Shown here: in pieces, positions 44,101-53,068 of the stretch
Layout: each line of letters opens with the position of its first letter
How positions within the stretch are numbered: position 1 is the stretch's first letter
Source: Dyadobacter sp. SG02
Lineage (GTDB): Bacteria; Bacteroidota; Bacteroidia; Cytophagales; Spirosomataceae
Direction: 5' to 3'
DNA: 64,000 bases
Assembly (NCBI RefSeq): GCF_900109045.1
Contig: NZ_FNYL01000007.1
Span: 186,001 to 250,000, forward strand
Position numbers and translations under genes: made by a program
Notes under the pieces: model-generated
Database searches by the model: none
The model's input: the letters and a program-made list of their open reading frames with translations, nothing else
What the model was told of the DNA's origin: nothing

Positions 44101-44723
44101 ATGTACGAGGAAATGGTGATCAGGATCGATATCAACGCCGCCGCTATCAGCAGGATAGGGGTATATTTAATGTAAATCTGCTGCTGTTCGAGACGTTCTG
44201 TCAGTTTGTTGCTTTCCTCTTCCTTAATGCGCTCGGTAGTGAGCCGCAGGTCGTCCATGATTTTTTTTCCCCTCACCATTTCCCGCAAACGGGCGTCGGT
44301 ATCATACACGAAATTGGAATTCTTTCTGGCCATATCGATGATGCTCTGCATCTGACCGAATTTGGCTTCATAGAGTGCCTTTACTTCGCGCAGGTTCTTT
44401 TGCTGGACGGGGTTATCCGCCGTCAGTTCCACCAGGTTGTTGTAGCTGTCAGTGGTTTTTTCATACGCGCCTTCGTAAGGTTCGAGGAATCGCGCGTCGG
44501 TCGTGATGAGGTACCCCCGTTGGCCGGTTTCGGCATCTTTCATATGCGAAATGATCGCCTCGGCCTCGATGAGGACTTCATTGGTGTGGTTGACGAGCTC
44601 CGAATTGTTGATCAGCTTCTGCGTGCTGTAATAGGAGGCCAGAAGGCTGAAGAACAGGAGAAGGATGGAGAAGGAAAAGACGATCTGTAATTGCTGGATG
44701 ATCGAATTGGAAGCTTTCTTCAT
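41121..44723 (-). CDS. Hybrid histidine kinase: CHASE3-HAMP-GAF-HisKA-HATPase-three receivers
   Basis: A 1200-aa membrane protein. TM1 is at about 12-34, a CHASE3-type extracellular domain spans to about 175 (DAETGQRGYLITTDARFLEPY), TM2 lies at about 180-203, HAMP follows, then GAF (about 300-440) and a long coiled coil rich in Gln/Glu (about 445-540). HisKA has FLANMSHELRTPLNSILLL, and HATPase has the DTGIGV and GTGLGLS motifs (about 655-770). Three receivers follow: LIIEDDTFF with LLDIQLP, LIVEDNS with VILDMGIP, and LIADDDVRN with LLDMMMPQMDG (about 1080-1195). It is the hub of the cheB-cheR cluster. The extracellular signal is unknown. Confidence 0.93.
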   Translation of the reverse strand: MKKASNSIIQQLQIVFSFSILLLFFSLLASYYSTQKLINNSELVNHTNEVLIEAEAIISHMKDAETGQRGYLITTDARFLEPYEGAYEKTTDSYNNLVELTADNPVQQKNLREVKALYEAKFGQMQSIIDMARKNSNFVYDTDARLREMVRGKKIMDDLRLTTERIKEEESNKLTERLEQQQIYIKYTPILLIAAALISILITISSYMRIRADVGKRIAQQQLDEEKYAETNRRIGHIEQVTQRVSDGDYSTRSLDDTDDELGRISIALNKMTSSLEQTFNDLSVQNWLQAGDVQINDAIRGERVLKKLSAKLINTLTAYSGANLGTMYILDTDWNFRLTGTFAAQNAPETVVTGQGLCGQVIETKKPLLVRDVPAGYLKVTSSLGETSPAALAILPLVYSYECIGVIELGFLKAPDDLTMRFLEENLETMASGVNAALDYVKLQNFLEETQAQAEELQTQHNELENLNAELEAQSQKLQASEEELRVQQEELQQTNEELEERSGLLEEKNIEIQKKAEELELTTRYKSEFLANMSHELRTPLNSILLLSRLLAENDDKNLTGEQIEYATVIQSSGNGLLGLIDEILDLSKIEAGKMELDYVTVSIKEICDDMKGLFAPVAKEKGLRFSVTVASDVPAVIETDKMRMEQILKNLVSNALKFTAQGSVDITVKLNAGNDKMLCFVVSDTGIGVAPEKQHHIFEAFQQADGSTKRKYGGTGLGLSISRELAKLLGGEISLTSVVGQGSEFTLFVPIRASYGNTEPETVSFFGNRPEETASKMTHAAQSKFISTVIPESIPDDRSTMTEAAKTILIIEDDTFFAKSLLDYTRRQGYKGIVAVRGDEGLELARTFKPMGILLDIQLPVVSGWEVMDQLKNDPETRHIPVHIMSSHRMKNESLQKGAVDFIDKPVAIEKMDEIFRKIEFVISKKSKKVLIVEDNSMHAKALAYYLGTYDINSELKSDINDGINALSNNEVDCVILDMGIPDKKAYDMLEEAKKNPGFEHVPIIIFTGKSLSMTEELRIKQYADSIIVKTAHSYQRMLDEVSLFLHVVEENKKNNRQGMDARKLGGLGEILNNKTVLIADDDVRNIFSLSKSLENYKMNVLTALDGAEALQKLGENPEVDVVLLDMMMPQMDGYETARRIRENPQWRNLPVIAVTAKAMTGDREKCINAGASDYITKPVDIDQLMSLLRVWLYEKS

Positions 44724-44736
44724 AGGTAAGCGTCAG

Positions 44737-46332
44737 CTAAATGTCAGTTTTAATGGCCGTCAATGCATGTTCCTGCACAAACGGAAGTATGAGAATGAAT
44801 TCGGAGCCCTCGTTTTCGGCGCTGCGGGCGGAAATGAGCCCGTTGTGCTTGTCCATGATCTTCTTCGCGATCGCCAGCCCGATGCCCGTGCCTTCATAGG
44901 CATTGAGGTTGTTGAGCCGCTGGAAAATGACGAAGATCCGGTCGAGGAACTTCTCGTCGAACCCGATGCCGTTGTCGGCGATGGAGATCCGGCAGTACGG
45001 ACCGTCGGGAGACGCCGGGCCGGAAACCGCCTTGCTGTCCGTAACCTCGCAGCGGATATCGATGACGGGGGCAACGTCGGGCCGGGAAAATTTCAATGCA
45101 TTACTGATCAGGTTCTGGAATACCTGGCGGATCTGGCTGGGGATCGTTTCCACTATCGGCAGTTGGTCTTTCCGGATAACGGCCTTCTTTTCCCGGATAG
45201 TCTCGTCGAAATCGGCGAGCAGTTCGTCCACGAGTAGATTCAGGTTGGTAGGCTGGAAATGCGCGGTCACAGAAAGTCGCGAGTAATCGAGCAGATCGCT
45301 GATCAGCCGCGACATCCGGGCCGACGAGCTGATTGACCGGTTGAGGTAGGAAACCGCCTCGTCGTTGCCGGTGAGGTATTTGTCTTTAATTAAATGACTG
45401 AATGTCTGTATTTTACGAAGTGGTTCTTTCAAATCGTGCGATACCACCCAGGCAAATTGCTGCAACTCGTGGTTGGTCGTTTCCAGTTCCGAATTTTTAT
45501 CGACGAGCTCTTTGGTCCGCAGCTCCACCTTGTGTTCCAGTAGCTCGTTGGCCATTTTTTGCTGGTGAATGTCGGTAAACGTGCCTACCCAGCGCACAAT
45601 AGCCCCGTTTTGAAGTACCGGGATGATTTTAAGTAAAAAATATTTGTAATCGTCCGCATCGAGCTGTTTCAAACGCGCCTCGCCGGAAAATTCCAGGCCG
45701 TTAAGGAAATGCTCCTGCCAGCGTTCGTAAGTGGGGTCGTCGGGGTGCGTCTCGGGGAATGTCCGGGCGTCGGTGGAATATTGGAACCAAAGCTGGTTCA
45801 CATATTCGACCTTGCCGTCGGTCCGGATCGTGAATGCGATCTGTGGCAACGATTCGAGAATGAAGCGAAGCTCGTCCATCCGTGCGGCGAGCTCTTCCTG
45901 CGCATGCTTGCGAATGTCGATCTCCTGCCGGAGCGATTCCTGAATGGCTTTCAGCTCCTGCTGCTGCTCGAAAAGACGATAAAACGTCTTGACTTTGAGT
46001 AAGAGGATATCAGGGTCGACGGGCTTGGTAAGATAGTCGATACCACCTGAGGTATAGCCCTTTGTAATGAATTTTTTCTCGGTATTAACCGCCGAAAGGA
46101 AGATAATCGGGGTGTCCCGTGCTTTCCCGAACCCGGCAATGGCCTCGGCCACTTCAAATCCATCCATGCCCGGCATTTGTACATCGAGGATGATCACCGA
46201 GTAGGTTGTTTTCAAAACCTTTTTCAATGCCTCCTCTCCCGACTCCGCGGTGTCGGTTTTAAAATTGTGGAGTTCCAGGATTTTTTTTAGCGGTAAAATG
46301 TTTTCCGGCCTGTCGTCGACAATTAATATCAT
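44737..46332 (-). CDS. Receiver-PAS-histidine kinase
   Basis: A cytosolic 531-aa protein (start ATG 46332; a GTG at 46353 would add seven residues). The receiver is at 1-120 (ILIVDDRPENI, VIILDVQMPGMDG, YLTKPVDPD), a coiled coil at about 125-165, PAS at about 170-290, and HisKA with QQFAWVVSHDLKEPLRKIQTF at about 320. HATPase carries NALKFSR, DNGIGFDEKF and GTGIGLAIAKK. The phytochrome-like HATPase arrangement with SHDLKEPLR is typical of two-component relays downstream of hybrid kinases. It is the first gene of the cluster and is divergent from glgX. Confidence 0.92.
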   Translation of the reverse strand: MILIVDDRPENILPLKKILELHNFKTDTAESGEEALKKVLKTTYSVIILDVQMPGMDGFEVAEAIAGFGKARDTPIIFLSAVNTEKKFITKGYTSGGIDYLTKPVDPDILLLKVKTFYRLFEQQQELKAIQESLRQEIDIRKHAQEELAARMDELRFILESLPQIAFTIRTDGKVEYVNQLWFQYSTDARTFPETHPDDPTYERWQEHFLNGLEFSGEARLKQLDADDYKYFLLKIIPVLQNGAIVRWVGTFTDIHQQKMANELLEHKVELRTKELVDKNSELETTNHELQQFAWVVSHDLKEPLRKIQTFSHLIKDKYLTGNDEAVSYLNRSISSSARMSRLISDLLDYSRLSVTAHFQPTNLNLLVDELLADFDETIREKKAVIRKDQLPIVETIPSQIRQVFQNLISNALKFSRPDVAPVIDIRCEVTDSKAVSGPASPDGPYCRISIADNGIGFDEKFLDRIFVIFQRLNNLNAYEGTGIGLAIAKKIMDKHNGLISARSAENEGSEFILILPFVQEHALTAIKTDI

Positions 46333-46740
46333 GGTTTCGGGTAAAATAGGCACTCAGTTGGTTTTCGTCGACACCCTGTGCAGCTACACCGGGACGTGTA
46401 TACGGTTGGCTCGTAATAACACAAATTTTGTTAAGTGTGTGTACAAGTGTTACCGTGTGTGTAGTAAGTATTTTGTACAAAAATTGTACCAGTAATGGCT
46501 CGTACGGGTAGTTTTTTGTAACAACCTGTGGAAAAGCAAGAAGTGCCCGCAAGTTGACTTATGTTCAATGGGCAGTCACGGTGTGACTGTGGAAATTCTT
46601 CCCGGGTGTGTTCGACCTGTGTTGGCATAATTTTGTATCAGGCAACCCGTGAAACAGCCATTTTTCCCATCGAATGCTTCCGACATTGAGCTTGTGCAGA
46701 TGCGTGGAGAAATGGTGTATCCGAACTCAAACAGACTGAT
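46333..46740. promoter_or_regulatory. Intergenic region with palindromes between kinase and glgX
   Basis: About 400 bp without a convincing gene, between divergent transcripts. A perfect 12-bp palindrome TTTTGTACAAAA is at 46471-46482, and TTGTACC follows 2 bp later. A 7-bp inverted repeat CAGTCAC-GGT-GTGACTG is at 46573-46589. A TAATTTTG element at 46628-46635, about 105 bp upstream of glgX, fits the Bacteroidota -7 consensus TAnnTTTG. Candidate operators and promoter only; no factor is assigned. Confidence 0.35.
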
Positions 46741-48921
46741 ATGAAGAAGATTGCCAATAAACAACTTGTAGAACAATCGCGTGAAAGCGGCGTGAAGGTG
46801 TTTCCCGGCGAGCCGTACCCGCTGGGTGCGACCTGGGACGGTAAAGGGGTGAATTTTGCGCTGTATTCCGAGAATGCCACAGGTGTGGAACTGTGCCTGT
46901 TCAAAAATGCCGACGACAAAAACGAGCATATTAAAATACAGATCAAAGAAGTATCGCATCACGTGTGGCACGCATATGTTCCGGGGCTCAAACCCGGCCA
47001 GTTGTACGGTTACCGCGTGCACGGGCCCTATGAACCGACGGTAGGGCTGCGTTTCAATCCCAATAAATTACTGATTGATCCTTACGCCAAATCCATTTCC
47101 GGCACTGTACAATGGCACGATGCGCTGTTTGGGTACAATATAGGTGACCCGGAAGAAGACCTGAGTTTCAGCGAGCTTGATAGCGCCCCTTACATTCCCA
47201 AATCCGTGGTGGTAGACCATTTATTCGATTGGGAAGGCGTGGAAGCACCGGGGATTCCATACCACGACACGGTCATTTATGAGTTGCACGTGAAAGGGTT
47301 CAGCTGCCTGCATCCCGATGTGCCGGAAGACATTCGCGGAACCTACGCCGGATTGGCGCATCCGGCCAGCATTGCCTATCTGAAAAAACTGGGTATCAAT
47401 GCCGTGGAGCTGATGCCCGTGCACCATTTTATCTCCGACAGGCACTTGCAGGAACGTGGATTAGCCAATTACTGGGGCTACAATTCCATCGGTTTTTTCG
47501 CCCCGGATGTGCGGTACAGCAGTTCCGGAACGCATGGAGAACAGGTGAAGGAATTTAAAAATATGGTCAAGGAGCTCCATAAGGCCGGTATCGAAGTGAT
47601 TCTCGATGTCGTGTACAACCACACCGGTGAGGGCAGTCACCTCGGGCCGACATTATCGTTCCGGGGAATCGACAATATGGCGTATTACCGGCTCATGGAC
47701 GGCCGGTACTATATGGATTATACCGGTACAGGCAATACGTTGAATGCCAGGCTCCCCAGCGTACTGCGGCTCATTATGGACAGCCTCCGTTACTGGATCA
47801 CCGAAATGCACGTCGACGGCTTCCGGTTCGACCTCGCATCCACGCTCGCACGCGAGCTGCACGAGGTGGACAGGCTGAGCGCATTCTTCGATATTATTCA
47901 CCAGGACCCTGTGATTTCGCAAGTGAAGCTCATCGCCGAACCCTGGGACATCGGTTTCGACGGCTACCAGGTGGGCAAGTTCCCCATCGGCTGGGCCGAG
48001 TGGAACGGCCGTTACCGCGACTGTATGCGCGATTATTGGCGTGGGGCGGACAGTATGCTCGCCGAATTTGCCGAGCGATTCACAGGCAGCTCCGATCTGT
48101 ACAAAGGGGAGGACCGCTTCCCGACGGCAAGCATTAATTTCATCACAGCCCACGACGGTTTTACATTGAATGACCTTGTTTCGTATAATGATAAGCGTAA
48201 TGATGAAAACGGTGAAGAGAACCAGGACGGCGAGAGCCACAACCGCTCCTGGAACTGCGGTGCCGAAGGGCCTACCGACGACGAGGAGATAATCGGGCTG
48301 CGCAACAAGCAGAAACGCAACTTCCTGACCACACTATTTCTCTCACAGGGCGTACCGATGCTCGTGGCCGGCGACGAATGGGGCCGTTCGCAGAATGGTA
48401 ACAACAATGCCTATTGTCAGGACAATGAGATTTCCTGGCTGAATTGGGACAAAATGGATGAAAAGTTGCTGGAATTCACCCGTAAGCTGATCGCGTTCTG
48501 TAAAGCGCACCCCACGTTCCGGCGCAAGCACTGGTTCCGCGGCGTGCCGATCAAGGGCGCCGGACTCGAAGACATCGCCTGGTTCCTGCCCGACGGTCAG
48601 GAAATGCCCGATGAAAACTGGAACCACGATTACGCCAAATCTCTCGGTATTTTCCTGAATGGAAAGGGTATCAGGCATATGGATCCGAAAGGCAAACCTA
48701 TTTACGACGACAGTTTTTACATGATATTCAATGCGCATTACGAACCTGTGGAATACACGCTGCCGCCCGCGAAATATGGCAGCGAATGGCGAAAAGTGAT
48801 CGACACCGCCGCCGCCTGCGTGAGCGACGACGGCCAGGTGCTGAAACCGGGTGACAGTTTTGCGGTCGAAAGCCGTTCGGTAGTGGTATTCAGACATGCA
48901 TTGGAAGAACAGAAAATATGA
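46741..48921 (+). CDS. glgX: Glycogen debranching enzyme
   Basis: A 726-aa GH13 enzyme of the GlgX/isoamylase type that hydrolyses alpha-1,6 branches of glycogen or limit dextrins. An N-terminal CBM48-like beta domain (about 20-150, GATWDGKGVNFALYSENATG) precedes the catalytic barrel. Active-site motifs: DVVYNHTGEGS, nucleophile Asp in HVDGFRFDLAS, acid Glu in KLIAEPWDIG and Asp in FITAHDGFTLND. It overlaps treZ by 4 bp (ATGA), so the two are cotranscribed and probably translationally coupled. Confidence 0.93.
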   Translation: MKKIANKQLVEQSRESGVKVFPGEPYPLGATWDGKGVNFALYSENATGVELCLFKNADDKNEHIKIQIKEVSHHVWHAYVPGLKPGQLYGYRVHGPYEPTVGLRFNPNKLLIDPYAKSISGTVQWHDALFGYNIGDPEEDLSFSELDSAPYIPKSVVVDHLFDWEGVEAPGIPYHDTVIYELHVKGFSCLHPDVPEDIRGTYAGLAHPASIAYLKKLGINAVELMPVHHFISDRHLQERGLANYWGYNSIGFFAPDVRYSSSGTHGEQVKEFKNMVKELHKAGIEVILDVVYNHTGEGSHLGPTLSFRGIDNMAYYRLMDGRYYMDYTGTGNTLNARLPSVLRLIMDSLRYWITEMHVDGFRFDLASTLARELHEVDRLSAFFDIIHQDPVISQVKLIAEPWDIGFDGYQVGKFPIGWAEWNGRYRDCMRDYWRGADSMLAEFAERFTGSSDLYKGEDRFPTASINFITAHDGFTLNDLVSYNDKRNDENGEENQDGESHNRSWNCGAEGPTDDEEIIGLRNKQKRNFLTTLFLSQGVPMLVAGDEWGRSQNGNNNAYCQDNEISWLNWDKMDEKLLEFTRKLIAFCKAHPTFRRKHWFRGVPIKGAGLEDIAWFLPDGQEMPDENWNHDYAKSLGIFLNGKGIRHMDPKGKPIYDDSFYMIFNAHYEPVEYTLPPAKYGSEWRKVIDTAAACVSDDGQVLKPGDSFAVESRSVVVFRHALEEQKI

Positions 48922-50765
48922 GCTACGACGATTTGATGGCCATGCGGCCGGGCGTTACATTCGATGCGCGCGGCGAGGCTCAGGTGCTCGTTTGGGCACC
49001 CAAGGCGGAGAAGTTGCAATTACAATTCGGCGAAGAGGCGAAAATGCTCGACATGGAACCGAAGGACTATGGTTTCTGGACGTTGCAAACCCGCGCTTTA
49101 TGGCCGGGCGACCGCTACCGCTTCCTGCTCGACGGAAAGGGGCCGTACCCCGACCCGGCGACGCTTTACCAGCCCGAAGGCGTGCACGGCCCGTCAGAAG
49201 CATTTGATTTACAGGAGTATGAATGGTCTGACCGGAATTGGAAGAATCCATCCATGAAGGATTATATCATTTACGAACTTCACACGGGTACGTTTACAGA
49301 GGAGGGTACGTTCGCGGCGGTGGAAGCTAAGCTTGACCATCTTGTGGAGCTGGGGGTGAATGCGATCGAGCTCATGCCGGTTTCCCAGTTTGCGGGCGAT
49401 CGCAACTGGGGATATGATGGCGTATTTCCGTACAGCACCCAGAATTCGTATGGCGGGCCGGCGATGTTGCAACAACTTGTCGACGCGTGCCATGAAAAAG
49501 GCATTGCCGTCATACTCGATATGGTGTACAACCACCTGGGGCCGGAGGGCAATACACTTGGTCATTTCGGACATTATTTTACGGATAAATACCACACGCC
49601 CTGGGGTGATGCGATCAATTTCGACGATGCCTGGTCGGATGCCGTGCGGCATTACTTTGTACAAAATGCGTTGATGTGGTTCCGCGATTTCCATATCGAT
49701 GCCCTGCGCCTGGATGCCGTGCACGCGATCAAGGATTTCAGTCCCGTACATATTTTGCAGGAAATCCGGCAGCAGGTCGATGCGCTCGTGCGCGAGACAG
49801 GTCGGGAGCATTACCTGATCGTCGAAATGGATCTGAACGACACGCGTTTTGTAAAACCTATCGAAGCCGGCGGTTACGGAATGCATGCGCAATGGGTCGA
49901 CGAGTTCCACCACGCATTACGCGTGAGCTCCGGGCAGGAGCGGAATGGTTACTATGTTGATTTCGATGGGGTTGCTTCGCTGGGAAAGTCGTTCAGGGAC
50001 GCCTATGTGTTCGACGGCCTTTATTCCGACCACCGGAAACGGAAGTTTGGCATAAAAGCGGACGGCATTCCCGGGCAGCAATTCATTGTTTTTTCCCAAA
50101 ACCACGACCATATCGGTAACCGCATGCTGGGCGAGCGTACAAGCCAATTGGTGAGTTTTGAAATGCAGAAACTGCTGGCGGGTACCGTGTTCGTGAGCCC
50201 GTTTGTACCGTTACTTTTTATGGGTGAAGAATGGGCTGAGCCGAACCCATTCCAGTATTTTGTGAGCCATACCGAGGAAGAGCTGGCCGAAGCCGTGCGA
50301 AAAGGCCGGAAAAGCGAGTTTGCCGCATTCCATCTCGAAGGCGAGGCGCCCGACCCTATGGCGGTGTCGACATTTGAAAATTCCAAATTGCAATGGGCGC
50401 TCATCGACCAGCCGCCGCACGGCACCATGCTGCAATACTACCGGCAATGGATCGTGTTGCGGAAAAGCCAGCAGTTACTGCGCGAATGCGACCGTAACGG
50501 CTTGTCGGTGGAAGTTTTCGGGGAAAAAGAGCTGCTTTGCATTCAGCGGGTTTGGGGCAGGCAGCATTTGGTCGCGTTTCTCAATTTTTCGAAATCCTCA
50601 CAGGAGGTGTCGCTGCCTTTCGAACACCTTTCCTGGCATAAACTCATGGCATCTTCGGATTCAGCCTGGAACGGGCCATTGGAAATGCCGGAGCAAGCCG
50701 AGGCAGGCGCATTGACCGTCGCGGCGGAGTCCATTACAGTTTATGCCAATATTATAAATTCCTGA
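48918..50765 (+). CDS. treZ: Maltooligosyltrehalose trehalohydrolase
   Basis: A 615-aa GH13 enzyme that releases trehalose from maltooligosyltrehalose. N-terminal beta domain (about 10-100), then the barrel with DMVYNHLGPEGN, nucleophile Asp in IDALRLDAVHAIKD, a Glu in YLIVEMDLND, the TreZ-characteristic WVDEFHHALRV, and FSQNHDHIGNR. TreY, which makes the substrate, is not in this window. It starts within the glgX stop. A convergent lipoprotein gene on the other strand overlaps its last 14 bp. Confidence 0.93.
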   Translation: MSYDDLMAMRPGVTFDARGEAQVLVWAPKAEKLQLQFGEEAKMLDMEPKDYGFWTLQTRALWPGDRYRFLLDGKGPYPDPATLYQPEGVHGPSEAFDLQEYEWSDRNWKNPSMKDYIIYELHTGTFTEEGTFAAVEAKLDHLVELGVNAIELMPVSQFAGDRNWGYDGVFPYSTQNSYGGPAMLQQLVDACHEKGIAVILDMVYNHLGPEGNTLGHFGHYFTDKYHTPWGDAINFDDAWSDAVRHYFVQNALMWFRDFHIDALRLDAVHAIKDFSPVHILQEIRQQVDALVRETGREHYLIVEMDLNDTRFVKPIEAGGYGMHAQWVDEFHHALRVSSGQERNGYYVDFDGVASLGKSFRDAYVFDGLYSDHRKRKFGIKADGIPGQQFIVFSQNHDHIGNRMLGERTSQLVSFEMQKLLAGTVFVSPFVPLLFMGEEWAEPNPFQYFVSHTEEELAEAVRKGRKSEFAAFHLEGEAPDPMAVSTFENSKLQWALIDQPPHGTMLQYYRQWIVLRKSQQLLRECDRNGLSVEVFGEKELLCIQRVWGRQHLVAFLNFSKSSQEVSLPFEHLSWHKLMASSDSAWNGPLEMPEQAEAGALTVAAESITVYANIINS

Positions 50766-51324
50766 TTTTGATGCGGATATCGTGCGGGGCCACCTCGTCG
50801 CCGCCGAAATAGGGGAGCAATTTATAGGCAACACCCACACCGCCCGAGCAGTGGCGGGGCATTACGGTTTCGATGCCGCGGTAGGTAAACACGTACGTAT
50901 TTTCGCGGATATCGATCCGGAAGCTGTTCAGTTCATTGAGCTCGGCGGTGCCGAGTTCGCGCTCCTGGCGCACGCCGTTCACATATATGTACGCGTAGAT
51001 GCGTAACGCGCCCTCGCGCCAGTTCCAGCCGAAGCGCGCGCTGTTGTTCTGGTGCTGCGAACTGCAATCCGAGAAACCGTAGAGCTTGTTGATATCGTTC
51101 TGGTTTTCAGGGATATTGGTTTTGTAAACACAACTGCTGTCGAACACGGCCTGAAAACGCATGGAAGAGGCTGTGAACGGTGTATTCAGGTTTCGCTCGA
51201 CCTCATGGTTGCCGGCCTTGATATCATAAGTAATAAAATCGTCCCCAAAACTCGGCGTATTGCCGATCCATTCACAGGAAACGGCGCCGGTCAGGAGGGT
51301 AAGCGCCATCAGATATCGTTTCAT
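50752..51324 (-). CDS. Predicted lipoprotein of unknown function
   Basis: A 190-aa exported protein. The start at ATG 51324 gives the signal YLMALTLLTGAVSCEW with lipidated Cys near residue 17. The mature part is beta-rich with four further cysteines, enough for two disulfides (SSCVYKT, FSDCSSQH, RHCSGGVG). No family is recognised. The upstream open frame extends to 51420 but lacks a signal. Its last 14 bp overlap the end of treZ on the opposite strand. Confidence 0.75.
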   Translation of the reverse strand: MKRYLMALTLLTGAVSCEWIGNTPSFGDDFITYDIKAGNHEVERNLNTPFTASSMRFQAVFDSSCVYKTNIPENQNDINKLYGFSDCSSQHQNNSARFGWNWREGALRIYAYIYVNGVRQERELGTAELNELNSFRIDIRENTYVFTYRGIETVMPRHCSGGVGVAYKLLPYFGGDEVAPHDIRIKIRNL

Positions 51325-51526
51325 CGGTTCTGGTTTTTGGTGTAAATACCGGCCGATCGGCGACCGGCAGAAATTCAGCATAGGAACGCACAATCTGCCT
51401 GAAAATTGGATATCAGTCAACTTGTATCCGCTTTTTCACAAGGATAGATGGTGTCATATCAACACATTTTTTGAGTAAGACTTTGTGATTGAAGCTTTTT
51501 GAATAAGCAACAATCTGGTATAGATT

Positions 51527-52966
51527 ATGACAAAAGAGAATGCATACAATCTACGCGTGGGCCTGTTCGGCATTGGTTTGGATGCTTATTGGGCACAGTT
51601 TGAAGGTCTCGAAGCGCGGCTGAAAGGTTACGTCGGCATTGTAACTGAAAGGCTGGGCGGTTATGGCGCGGAAATCGTCAACCTCGGACTCATCGATACG
51701 CCTGAGAAGGCGTTGGCAGCCGGCCACCAGTTCCGGCGGGAGGATGTGGACTTGATCTTCCTTTACGTGACCACCTACGCATTGTCGTCGACCGTGCTGC
51801 CGGTGGTGTCGCGCGCGAAGGTGCCGGTGATCGTCCTGAACCTGACGCCGGAACCCGCGATCGATTACCAATGGTTCAATGCATTGGGCGACCGCACGCG
51901 TATGACCGGCGAATGGCTCGCCTTTTGCTCGGCCTGTCCCGTACCCGAGATCGCCAACGTGTTCCGCCGCTCGCGCATTCCGTTTTACCAGGTCACCGGC
52001 ACATTGCACGACGACCCGGAGGTATGGCAGGAGGCCCGCGAGTGGATAGAGGCGGCCAAAGTAGCACATACGATGGCGCACAACCGTCTGGGCGTGATGG
52101 GCAACTACTACGGCGGCATGCTCGATATTTATTCCAACCTCACATTGCAATGCGCCACATTCGGCGGGCATGTGGAAATTATCGAAGTGGATGAACTCTC
52201 GGCCCTCCGCGAATCGGTTTCGGACGAAGAAGTGCAAACAATGATCGGGACTTTCGGAGCGACATTCGATATCCAGGACGACTGTTCTGAATTTGAAATA
52301 AAAAGGGCCGCCCGAACGGCCGCCGCATTGGAAAAACTGGTTGAAATACACCAATTGGGCTCGATGGCCTACTATCACAAGGGCACGGGCAATGCGGAGA
52401 ATGAGGACACCATGAGCTCGGTCATCCTTGGTAACTCGCTGCTGACGGCCCGGGGCATTCCCGTGGCTGGCGAGTACGAAGTGAAAAATGCGCAGGCGAT
52501 GAAGATTATGGATAGTTTCGGTGCGGGAGGTTCATTCACAGAGTATTATGCGATGGATTTTAAAGATGATGTGGTGCTGATGGGCCACGATGGCCCCGGC
52601 CATATTGCCATTGCGGAGGGAAAAACAAAGGTAAAACCGCTGTATGTCTATCACGGGAAAGTAGGGAACGGGCTGTCGGTGGAAATGAGCGTCGCACACG
52701 GGCCGGTAACATTGCTGTCGGTCGTGGAAACGGTGGAAGGGAAGGTGATTTTGCTGGTAGCGGAAGGAGAGTCGGTACCGGGGCCGATTCTGGAAATCGG
52801 AAATACCAACAGCCGGTACCGGTTTCCGATCGGCGCGAAACGCTTCACGGAACGGTGGAACAGCCACGGCCCGGCGCACCACTGTGCGGTAGGGATCGGG
52901 CATATTGCGTCCAAAATCGATAAGCTGGGGAAATTGCTGGGGATTGAAATGGTGAAGGTCTGCTAG
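51527..52966 (+). CDS. L-fucose/L-arabinose isomerase-family protein
   Basis: A 479-aa cytosolic protein of the AraA/FucI-like superfamily. Indicators are FLYVTTYALSSTVLPV near residue 80 and GVMGNYYGGMLDIYSN near 188. Metal or substrate motifs with Glu and His in the C-terminal half include MSSVILGNSLLTARGIPVAGEYEV and LMGHDGPGHIAIAEG. The true substrate is not predictable; it could be an arabinose isomerase or an ortholog of unknown specificity. No sugar transporter or kinase lies next to it. A bidirectional terminator follows. Confidence 0.75.
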   Translation: MTKENAYNLRVGLFGIGLDAYWAQFEGLEARLKGYVGIVTERLGGYGAEIVNLGLIDTPEKALAAGHQFRREDVDLIFLYVTTYALSSTVLPVVSRAKVPVIVLNLTPEPAIDYQWFNALGDRTRMTGEWLAFCSACPVPEIANVFRRSRIPFYQVTGTLHDDPEVWQEAREWIEAAKVAHTMAHNRLGVMGNYYGGMLDIYSNLTLQCATFGGHVEIIEVDELSALRESVSDEEVQTMIGTFGATFDIQDDCSEFEIKRAARTAAALEKLVEIHQLGSMAYYHKGTGNAENEDTMSSVILGNSLLTARGIPVAGEYEVKNAQAMKIMDSFGAGGSFTEYYAMDFKDDVVLMGHDGPGHIAIAEGKTKVKPLYVYHGKVGNGLSVEMSVAHGPVTLLSVVETVEGKVILLVAEGESVPGPILEIGNTNSRYRFPIGAKRFTERWNSHGPAHHCAVGIGHIASKIDKLGKLLGIEMVKVC

Positions 52967-52997
52967 CCGCAGATGCCCCGTGAGGGCACAAAAAAAA

Positions 52998-53030
52998 CGA
53001 AGTCCGGATGATCGTTTCATGCGGACTTCG
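52998..53030. terminator. Bidirectional terminator hairpin
   Basis: CGAAGTCCG at 52998-53006 pairs perfectly with CGGACTTCG at 53022-53030 across a 15-nt loop. A run of A on the left gives a T-run for minus-strand transcripts. It lies between the stop of the isomerase-family gene and the stop of the small minus-strand gene. Confidence 0.75.
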
Positions 53031-53068
53031 TTCTCAACTTAGGAACCATTTAAGGGTGCATTTGAATG

